Shown here one piece after another: positions 1 through 5,236 of a DNA stretch of 5,236 nucleotides; position 1 is the stretch's first letter; each line of letters opens with the position of its first letter. Position numbers and translations under genes: made by a program. The stretch comes from Actinomycetota bacterium (GTDB taxonomy: Bacteria; Actinomycetota; Thermoleophilia; Gaiellales; Gaiellaceae). The notes under the pieces are model-generated. The model saw only the letters and a program-made list of their open reading frames with translations. It was not told the DNA's origin and ran no database searches. The stretch is taken from contig JACCVK010000112.1 of the NCBI GenBank assembly GCA_013698195.1, forward strand, positions 1 through 5,236, given 5' to 3'.

Positions 1-986
1 GTCCAGGGGACGCCGACGACGAGCGCGTCGAGCGGTCCGTCGAGCCGGGTACGCCGCAGCGCGACGCCGCGCAAAAGCGCCTCGGCATGAGCGACAGACG
101 GAGGTCCGGCGTACGCTGCCGTGGCGACCAGCCTGCGGCCCTGCCGGCCGAGAATCGCGCGCCGAACGGGCTCCGGGAGCGACGACACAAGAGCACGTAG
201 TGGAGAACGAGCGAGGCTGACGACGGTCTCGAGCTCGTCTGGATAGCCGCGAAACGTCCCGGTGAGTCGTGGAAGGTCCAGGACCAGAGAAACGCCGAGT
301 AGCGGAGTGCGCTTGCCGACGACCGACTCCACAGCCAGTGCGAGCTGCCACTCCGGCCCGCCGGCTGTCTCGAGCAGGGAGTCCGCGGCAGCGACGCGAC
401 GGATCGTCTGCGCATCGGTCGCGGCGAGCAGCGTGCCCGGGCCGCCATGCAGCACGGTCTCGGCCGCACCGACGACGACGGTGATATCCGACTCGACGAC
501 GGTCCGGTTGATCCGGACGGGGGACGAGCTGTCGACGACCGGGACGAGATCCGGCGACTCGGCGTCGTGGACGACCAGCTCGCCTCGAAACGAGCGAGCG
601 AGAGCGGGCGGCAGAAGCCACCGGGCGAGGTCGCGCACGCCCGCGCGTCGTCCGAGCCCGGTTGCGACGAGGATCGTCTGGCGACTGTCGGGAATGCCGC
701 ACGCCGCGAGCTCCCCGATCGTCGCGGCGAGCGCCTCGCACCGGGGATCGTGCTGGACCCCGGGCACGGGTAGTGCCGGCGGCTCGACGGCGATGGTCGC
801 CCGCCCCCCGCGGCGCGCAACGGCGGCGAGCGGCGACCCGGAGAGCGGAAAGCGAAAGGCATCTCGAACCGCTGCACGCACGTCGACCACCTGGTCCGGC
901 GGCGGAGGGGGGCGGAGCACGACGTCGTCGTCGGCGACCGGCACGAGGACGACGCGCGAGCCGGACAGGAGCGGTACGCGACGCAC
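1..986 (-). CDS. LarA-like (lactate racemase / DUF2088 superfamily) protein, 3' end outside the window
   Basis: An open minus-strand frame runs from a stop at 1040-1038 to base 1 without interruption; with GTG at 986-984 it gives about 328 residues, and the C-terminus is missing. The fold assignment rests on landmarks in LarA order: H-D-P-R near residues 79-82 (LarA has D-x-T-R), ILVATGLGRR near 105-114 (LarA A-T/N-G-T/S-H-R), SDITVVVGAAETVLHGGPG at 166-184 (LarA D-x-x-x-x-x-G-x-x-x-P-H-x-x-A-G), then LLGVSLVLD and GTFRGYPDE at 229-251 (LarA N-V-V-L-D and A-F-x-G-D). Known LarA enzymes racemise or epimerise 2-hydroxy acids using a nickel-pincer nucleotide bound to a lysine. Here the first catalytic His is Gly and the cofactor Lys is not at its usual place, so lactate racemase activity should not be assumed. 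It is divergent from polA. TTG at 998-996 is an alternative start; neither has a clear ribosome binding site. Confidence 0.7.
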   Translation of the reverse strand, partial: MRRVPLLSGSRVVLVPVADDDVVLRPPPPPDQVVDVRAAVRDAFRFPLSGSPLAAVARRGGRATIAVEPPALPVPGVQHDPRCEALAATIGELAACGIPDSRQTILVATGLGRRAGVRDLARWLLPPALARSFRGELVVHDAESPDLVPVVDSSSPVRINRTVVESDITVVVGAAETVLHGGPGTLLAATDAQTIRRVAAADSLLETAGGPEWQLALAVESVVGKRTPLLGVSLVLDLPRLTGTFRGYPDELETVVSLARSPLRALVSSLPEPVRRAILGRQGRRLVATAAYAGPPSVAHAEALLRGVALRRTRLDGPLDALVVGVPW

Positions 987-1005
987 TCCACGGGCCAAGC
1001 CGCGG

Positions 1006-1011
1006 ACGATA
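1006..1011 (-). promoter_or_regulatory. Candidate -10 box for the LarA-like gene
   Basis: Read on the minus strand, 1011-1006 is TATCGT, which fits the actinobacterial TAnnnT pattern. Transcription would begin near base 999, next to the alternative TTG start at 998 and about 13 bases before the GTG at 986. No clear -35 hexamer is seen. It overlaps the polA -10 on the other strand by two bases. This is a pattern match only. Confidence 0.3.
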
Positions 1012-1015
1012 CCGT
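1010..1015 (+). promoter_or_regulatory. Candidate -10 box for polA (leaderless transcript)
   Basis: TACCGT fits TAnnnT and lies six bases before the polA GTG, the spacing expected if transcription starts on the first base of the start codon. No Shine-Dalgarno sequence lies at a useful distance before that GTG (only GGA at 1004-1006), which agrees with a leaderless mRNA, a common state in actinobacteria. No good -35 hexamer is visible around 987-992. Confidence 0.35.
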
Positions 1016-1021
1016 TGCGGG

Positions 1022-3592
1022 GTGAGCCCGAAGACGATCACGGGCGAGGAGCTCGAGCTCGACGACGCACCTGTTCGGGACACGGAGCTCTTCCTCGTCG
1101 ACGGCAACAACCTCGCCTACCGAGGCTTCTTCGCGCTTCCCGAGGAGCTTCAGACAACGGACGGACAGCCGACGAATGCATTGCTCGGGTTCACGAACAT
1201 GCTCTTCAAGCTGCTCTCGGACTACAAGCCGCGTGGCGTTGCCGTGGCGTGGGACACGAGGCCGGTCCACCGCACCGAGATCTCTGCGGAGTACAAGTCC
1301 GAGCGCCGCCCGATGCCGGATCTCCTGCGGGAGCAGTTTCCGCACTTTCGGCCGATCGTCGAGGCGTTCGGCTACCAGAATCTCGAGTTCGAAGGTTGGG
1401 AGGCCGACGATGTGATCGCGACAATCGCCACCGCCGCAGACGAGGCGGGCGTGAAGACGTGTGTCGTCTCGACCGACCGCGACGCGTTCCAGCTCTGCTC
1501 CGAGTACGTCTGCCTAATGATGACGCCGCGCGGCGTTGCCGACGTCCACGTCTACACGCCCGAGCGGGTCGAGGCGCGCTACGGGGTTCGCCCGGATCAG
1601 GTGCCCGACTTCATCGGGCTCAAGGGTGACACGAGCGACAACATCCCGGGCGTTCCGGGCATCGGCGACAAGACGGCGGGACAGCTCATCTCGCAGTACG
1701 GGTCGCTCGAGGAGGTCATCGAGCACGCGCACGAGCTCTCTCCGGCCCGCTCGCGCTCGATCACGGAGAACGCCGAGCAGGCACGGGCGTCGAAGGAGCT
1801 GGCGACGATGCGGCGCGACCTCGAGCTCGGTGTCGATCCGGCCGAGCTCGTATCGCGTCCCCCGGACCGGTCGACGCTCAAGGAGATCTTTCGCCGCTTC
1901 GAGTTTCGAGGACTGTTGAGCCGCATCGATACGCTCGACGAGGCGCTGCCCGCAGCCGAGTTGCCGCGCGCGGAGGCGCAGTCCGTCCGCTGGCGTGAAG
2001 GAGAGCTGCCACCGCTGACCGGCCGCATCGGCCTGGCGGCGGACGCCGATCGGGTCGCCGTGGCAACCGAGGCAGGGGAGGTCATCGTCACCGCCCGACC
2101 GAGCAACAGACTGTTGCAGGCTCCGGAGGCGCGGATCGCGGCCCACGACGCGAAGGCGCTGCGCGTCACCGCGGCCGACGACACGATGATCGCGGCCTAC
2201 CTCATCGACCCGGGCCGTGCCGAGTACCTGCCGAGCGACCTCGCCGCGGAGAGCGGCATCGAGCTCGAGCCGGATCCGTCAGCGGAGGAGGAGACGGCGG
2301 CACTCGTCCGTCGCGCCGAGGCGACCCGCCGGCTCGCGCCCATGTTGCGCGAGCGGGTGCGCGAACGTGGACTCGAGCGGCTCTACGACGACGTCGAGCT
2401 TCCGCTGACCGAGGTGCTGGCGGCGATGGAGGAAGCAGGAGTCCGCATCGACACGTATCGCATGGGGGAGATAACCGCTCGCCTCCGTGACCGGGTCGAG
2501 GAGCTCGAGGCGCGCGCGTACGAGCTTGCGGGCGAGGAGTTCGTCCTCGGGTCCCCTCTCCAGCTCGGGCGCGTGCTGTTCGAGAGTCTCGGGCTCACCC
2601 CCGGTCGCAAGGGGAAGACGGGGTACTCGACCGACGGCAAGGTGCTCCGCGCGATTCGCGGCGACCACGAGATCGTTCCCGTGATCGAGGAGTGGCGCGA
2701 GCTCTCGAAGCTCCTGAACACGTACCTCGAGCCGCTGCCGACGCTGATCGGGGACGACGGCCGGCTGCACACGACGATCAATCAGGCGGTTGCCGCGACC
2801 GGCCGGCTCTCCACGTCGAGCCCGAACCTTCAGGCCATCCCTATCCGCACCGAGCTCGGGCGCGAGATCCGATCCGCATTCGTCGCCGAGCCGGGTAGCC
2901 GGCTGCTCTCGGCCGACTACTCGCAGATCGAGCTGCGCATCCTTGCGCACGTGTCAGGCGAGCCGAAGCTGCGCGAGGCGTTCCTCCGCGGCGAGGACAT
3001 TCACCGGGCGACAGCGGCCGAGGTCCTGGGTAAGGATCCGGCGACCCTGACGGGCAACGAGCGCGCCATCGCCAAGATGATCAACTTCGGGATCGTCTAC
3101 GGGATCTCTGCCTTCGGGCTCTCCGAGAACCTCGACATCCCCAAAGAGCAGGCTCAGACCTACATTGACGCCTACCTGGCACGCTTCCCGCGTGTGCAGG
3201 CGTTCATCGCGCGCACGATCACCCAGACCGCCGAAGACGGCTACGCGAGCAGTCTGCTCGGCCGCCGCCGCCCCGTCCCCGAGCTTCGTGCGTCGAACCG
3301 GCAGACCCGTGGGTTCGGCGAGCGAGTGGCGGTCAACTTCGTCATGCAGGGCTCTAACGCGGACATCATCAAGGTCGCGATGGTCGCAATCCACAAGCGA
3401 CTCCGGAACGAGGGGCGCAGCGCGCGGCTCGTCCTCCAAGTACACGACGAGCTCCTGCTCGAGGTGCCCGAGACGGAGGTCACGGCCGTGCGCGAGCTCG
3501 TGCGCGAGGAGATGACCGGCGCGTATCCCCTCGATCCGCCGCTCGCGGTCGACGTAGGCGTCGGCGACGACTGGGCCGAGGCGAAGGCTTGA
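1022..3592 (+). CDS. polA: DNA polymerase I (5' nuclease, degenerate 3'-5' exonuclease fold, family A polymerase)
   Basis: This is a complete 856-aa PolA (Taq 832, E. coli 928), acting in Okazaki-fragment processing and excision-repair gap filling. Residues ~20-300 are the 5' nuclease: LVDGNN with metal-ligand Asp27, YKSERRPMPD at 91-100, EADD at 127-130, STDRD at 150-154, and the helix-hairpin-helix with GDTSDN at 202-207 and GVPGIGDKTA at 210-219. Residues ~330-450 keep the exonuclease fold (AHDAK 374-378, DDTMIAAYL 386-394) but the DxE metal site is absent (GLAADAD at 337-343), so proofreading is probably lost. The polymerase domain has TGRLS at 593-597, motif A DYSQIELR at 632-639, motif B RxxxKxxxFxxxYG at Arg681, Lys685, Phe689 and Tyr693, and motif C VHDE at 807-810. 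Start chosen: GTG 1022, just before the nuclease domain. The frame is open back to base 662, but that stretch reads as antisense of the LarA-like gene. The next gene follows after 6 bp. Confidence 0.97.
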   Translation: MSPKTITGEELELDDAPVRDTELFLVDGNNLAYRGFFALPEELQTTDGQPTNALLGFTNMLFKLLSDYKPRGVAVAWDTRPVHRTEISAEYKSERRPMPDLLREQFPHFRPIVEAFGYQNLEFEGWEADDVIATIATAADEAGVKTCVVSTDRDAFQLCSEYVCLMMTPRGVADVHVYTPERVEARYGVRPDQVPDFIGLKGDTSDNIPGVPGIGDKTAGQLISQYGSLEEVIEHAHELSPARSRSITENAEQARASKELATMRRDLELGVDPAELVSRPPDRSTLKEIFRRFEFRGLLSRIDTLDEALPAAELPRAEAQSVRWREGELPPLTGRIGLAADADRVAVATEAGEVIVTARPSNRLLQAPEARIAAHDAKALRVTAADDTMIAAYLIDPGRAEYLPSDLAAESGIELEPDPSAEEETAALVRRAEATRRLAPMLRERVRERGLERLYDDVELPLTEVLAAMEEAGVRIDTYRMGEITARLRDRVEELEARAYELAGEEFVLGSPLQLGRVLFESLGLTPGRKGKTGYSTDGKVLRAIRGDHEIVPVIEEWRELSKLLNTYLEPLPTLIGDDGRLHTTINQAVAATGRLSTSSPNLQAIPIRTELGREIRSAFVAEPGSRLLSADYSQIELRILAHVSGEPKLREAFLRGEDIHRATAAEVLGKDPATLTGNERAIAKMINFGIVYGISAFGLSENLDIPKEQAQTYIDAYLARFPRVQAFIARTITQTAEDGYASSLLGRRRPVPELRASNRQTRGFGERVAVNFVMQGSNADIIKVAMVAIHKRLRNEGRSARLVLQVHDELLLEVPETEVTAVRELVREEMTGAYPLDPPLAVDVGVGDDWAEAKA

Positions 3593-3598
3593 CGTGAC

Positions 3599-4114
3599 GT
3601 GTCAGCCGTAGGACCATACGCCGGCGTGAGCGGTCTGGCCCTCAAGGAGAAGCTGATCTCGAAGGAGACGAGCGTACGAATCCTTCAGGTCGCCGCGTTC
3701 GCGGTGGTTGTGGCATTCGCCTTGGCGGCACTACGGGTCGCTCCCGCGGCCGGCCAGGCAGCACCAACCCTCAAGATCGTCGGCTTTGCGTCGACGCTTG
3801 GCGACGGGAGGCAAACTCCCCGGCCCGAAGCGAAGGATGGTGGGACGATCACGAAGTGTCGCGACAAGCAGCAACTGTCGGCGATCTTCATGATCGGCAA
3901 CGTCGCTTCGGGTTCGCGCTATCGGCAGTCCTGGACGTCACGAGGGAAGACGGTCTTCCTGGACAAGTCGAACACGATCTCGAGGAATATCCGCAGGCCG
4001 ACACGCGTCTTCGTCGGGTTCACAAAGAACGGGCTTCGCAACGGAAAGTACGTCTTCCGGCTCGTCCTCAACGGGAAGCGCTACGTCCTCGGCAGCGTGA
4101 CCCGCAACTGCTAG
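3599..4114 (+). CDS. Small exported or membrane-anchored protein of unknown function
   Basis: I do not recognise this family. The frame gives 171 aa from GTG 3599. Residues 28-45 are a hydrophobic segment (ILQVAAFAVVVAFALAAL) after a lysine-rich stretch, followed by APAAGQAAP, which has Ala-x-Ala signal-peptidase-like sites; it is either a secretion signal or an anchor. The mature part (~115 aa) is basic and rich in beta-type alternation near the end (KYVFRLVLNGKRYVLGSVTR), suggesting a small beta-sandwich. It has only two cysteines, Cys87 and the last residue Cys171, which could pair outside the cell. The 6-bp gap after polA suggests co-transcription. The start is uncertain: GTG 3626 (162 aa) is in frame, and a good AAGGAG at 3662-3667 sits six bases before an in-frame GTA at 3674, just where a classic signal peptide would begin. 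That the gene is real is supported by the signal-like segment and by filling the gap cleanly. Confidence 0.72.
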   Translation: MSAVGPYAGVSGLALKEKLISKETSVRILQVAAFAVVVAFALAALRVAPAAGQAAPTLKIVGFASTLGDGRQTPRPEAKDGGTITKCRDKQQLSAIFMIGNVASGSRYRQSWTSRGKTVFLDKSNTISRNIRRPTRVFVGFTKNGLRNGKYVFRLVLNGKRYVLGSVTRNC

Positions 4115-4127
4115 TCGCGTAACGACT
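4113..4127 (+). terminator. Weak hairpin just after the exported-protein gene
   Basis: AGTCG-CGTAA-CGACT forms a perfect 5-bp stem with a 5-base loop, overlapping the last bases of the TAG stop. A second short stem, CTCG-AG-CGAG, follows at 4126-4135. There is no U-tract, so this is not a canonical intrinsic terminator; it could slow polymerase or protect the 3' end, or be chance. Confidence 0.25.
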
Positions 4128-4150
4128 CGAGCGAGCCCCAGTCTGTCGCT

Positions 4151-4165
4151 ATTTGCGAAGCAAAT
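4151..4165. repeat. Perfect AT-rich inverted repeat in the rpsA promoter region
   Basis: ATTTGC-GAA-GCAAAT has perfect 6-bp arms around a 3-base centre. It stands out as an AT-rich patch in GC-rich sequence and ends seven bases before the rpsA -10 box, so it covers where a -35 element would lie. It could be an operator for a dimeric regulator, or an RNA hairpin at the end of the upstream transcript. Confidence 0.5.
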
Positions 4166-4172
4166 GGCTGGC

Positions 4173-4178
4173 TATACT
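4173..4178 (+). promoter_or_regulatory. -10 box of the rpsA promoter
   Basis: TATACT matches the sigma-70/SigA -10 consensus TATAAT at five of six positions and is the best promoter-like hexamer I noticed in the window. A start about seven bases downstream (near 4185) leaves a leader of only ~5 bases before the rpsA ATG. The -35 is poor: TTGCGA at 4153-4158 is only 14 bases upstream and lies in the inverted repeat. TG at 4169-4170 is one base out of register for an extended -10. Confidence 0.6.
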
Positions 4179-4189
4179 CCGCGGCTCGA

Positions 4190-5236
4190 ATGGCCAACGA
4201 CACCGTTGAAAAGCCCGCCGCGGTGGAAGAAGGTGTCTGGACGACCGGCCCCGATGGGGAGCTGGTTCCGGACTACGACGCCTCCTTTCCCGAGATCAAC
4301 GAGGGGGAAGTCGTCCACGGGACCGTTGTGCGCGTGGACAAGGACGAAGTGCTCGTGGACATCGGCTACAAGTCCGAGGGCGTCATCCCGGTTGCCGAGC
4401 TCACGATCCGCCGCGCGGTCAATCCTGCCGACGAGGTTGCGGTCGGCGAGGAGATCGACGCTCTCGTTCTCACGAAGGAGGACGCCGACGGGCGGCTGAT
4501 CCTCTCGAAGAAGCGCGCGCGCTTCGAGCTCGCTTGGAAGGCGATCGAGGCAGCTGCCGAGTCGGGTGAACCAGTCGTCGGCAAGGTCATCGAGGTGGTC
4601 AAGGGCGGCTTGATCCTCGACCTCGGCGTGCGAGGCTTCCTGCCCGCTTCGCTCGTGGACATCAGACGCGTCCAGGATCTCGACGAGTTCCTGGGCCGAG
4701 AGCTGCGCTGCAAGGTCATCGAGCTCAACCGTTCGCGCAACAACGTCGTCCTCTCTCGTCGCGCAGTCCTCGAGGACGAGCGCAAGGAGATGCGACAGGC
4801 GATCCTCGACCGTCTCAACCCCGGCGACGTGATCGAGGGCCAGATCTCGAACATCGTCGACTTCGGTGCCTTCGTCGACCTCGACGGGATGGACGGCCTC
4901 ATCCATATCTCAGAGCTCTCGTGGAGTCACGTGAACCACCCGTCGGAGGTGCTCGACATCGGGCAGACGGTGAAGGTGAAGGTGCTGGACATCGACCGCG
5001 ACCGCCAGCGCATCTCGCTCGGCTTGAAGCAGACGCAGAGCGATCCCTGGCAGCAGGTGCTCGACAACTACGGCGAGCAGGACGTCGTCGAGGGCCGTGT
5101 GGCGAAGGTCGTCACCTTCGGCGCGTTCGTCGAGATCCTGCCCGGAGTCGAGGGTCTTGTGCACATCTCAGAACTTGCGACGCATCACGTCGAGAATCCG
5201 CGCGAGGTCGTACAGCAGGGTCAGGCCGTCAACGTG
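4190..5236 (+). CDS. rpsA: 30S ribosomal protein S1, C-terminus outside the window
   Basis: The frame is open from ATG 4190 to the window end, giving 349 residues of what is usually a ~480-aa protein in actinobacteria. S1 binds mRNA on the 30S subunit and helps load transcripts for initiation. Four S1 (OB-fold) domains are seen: ~38-105 (EGEVVHGTVVRVDKDEVLVD), ~125-191 (VGKVIEVVKGGLILDLGVRG and NNVVLSRR), ~211-281 (GQISNIVDFGAFVDL, DGLIHISELSW, ISLGLKQ) and ~296-349, cut (GRVAKVVTFGAFVEI, GLVHISEL). The first two are the diverged ribosome-docking type and the last two carry the canonical FGAFV/HISEL RNA-binding pattern. Linker LTKEDADGRLILSKKRARFE near 93-113 closely resembles mycobacterial RpsA. 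The start is preceded by no Shine-Dalgarno sequence, but the -10 box predicts a near-leaderless mRNA. An ATG at 4164 is out of frame. Confidence 0.96.
   Translation, partial: MANDTVEKPAAVEEGVWTTGPDGELVPDYDASFPEINEGEVVHGTVVRVDKDEVLVDIGYKSEGVIPVAELTIRRAVNPADEVAVGEEIDALVLTKEDADGRLILSKKRARFELAWKAIEAAAESGEPVVGKVIEVVKGGLILDLGVRGFLPASLVDIRRVQDLDEFLGRELRCKVIELNRSRNNVVLSRRAVLEDERKEMRQAILDRLNPGDVIEGQISNIVDFGAFVDLDGMDGLIHISELSWSHVNHPSEVLDIGQTVKVKVLDIDRDRQRISLGLKQTQSDPWQQVLDNYGEQDVVEGRVAKVVTFGAFVEILPGVEGLVHISELATHHVENPREVVQQGQAVNV

Noticed and set aside
662..1021. Upstream extension of the polA frame (about 120 codons)
   Set aside because: The extra residues are low-complexity Arg/Ala/Pro, overlap the opposite-strand gene, and polymerases of this family start shortly before the LVDGNN motif.
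1049..1060. 12-bp palindrome GAGCTCGAGCTC near the polA start
   Set aside because: It encodes Glu-Leu-Glu-Leu with the preferred GAG and CTC codons; the same string recurs in part elsewhere in the gene, so codon use explains it.
262..1629. Long plus-strand open frame of 455 codons
   Set aside because: It is antisense to the LarA-like gene and then out of frame with polA; the product is Arg/Ser/Thr-rich with no motif, typical of a GC-rich shadow frame.
1514..2146. Minus-strand open frames inside polA (also 2279-2950 and 2954-3445)
   Set aside because: They lie opposite strongly conserved PolA domains and show no recognisable motif.
3590..3604. TGACG direct repeat and partial symmetry at the polA stop
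   Set aside because: It is too short and imperfect to support an operator or terminator.
4164..4499. Plus-strand ATG frame starting at 4164
   Set aside because: It is out of frame with rpsA, begins upstream of the -10 box, and has no recognisable domain.
4172..4906. 244-codon minus-strand frame opposite rpsA
   Set aside because: Its Asp/Leu/Val-rich composition mirrors the codons of rpsA on the other strand, whose S1 domains are unmistakable.

Overview
The window is GC-rich chromosomal DNA whose real coding frames are dominated by G/C third positions. The order polA then rpsA on one strand, an RpsA with a mycobacterial-type N-terminal half, and a DNA polymerase I with a degenerate proofreading domain all point to Actinobacteriota. 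A deep lineage such as Thermoleophilia is plausible, but that is inference and no marker here fixes it. There is no sign of a mobile element, CRISPR array, tRNA or rRNA.

Layout: (1) Bases 1-986, minus strand: the first ~328 residues of a LarA-like (lactate racemase / DUF2088 superfamily) protein whose 3' end lies beyond base 1. (2) Bases 987-1021: a 35-bp divergent intergenic gap with two back-to-back candidate -10 boxes. (3) Bases 1022-3592, plus strand: complete polA, DNA polymerase I, 856 aa. (4) Bases 3599-4114, plus strand: a small unrecognised protein with an N-terminal hydrophobic export segment, starting 6 bp after polA. (5) Bases 4115-4189: an intergenic stretch with a small hairpin, a perfect AT-rich inverted repeat and a strong TATACT -10 box. 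(6) Base 4190 to the window end: rpsA, ribosomal protein S1, four S1 domains, with the fourth cut by the window edge.

The polA-rpsA pairing is a housekeeping arrangement known from actinobacteria (for example Mycobacterium tuberculosis Rv1629-Rv1630). The exported protein is wedged between the two and probably shares the polA transcript, while rpsA has its own promoter. polA and rpsA both lack a convincing Shine-Dalgarno sequence and have -10 boxes placed for leaderless or nearly leaderless transcripts.

Most of the window is ordinary core genome. The items worth a second look are the LarA-like protein that seems to lack key LarA residues, the compact divergent promoter, the uncertain start and identity of the exported protein, and the inverted repeat in the rpsA promoter.
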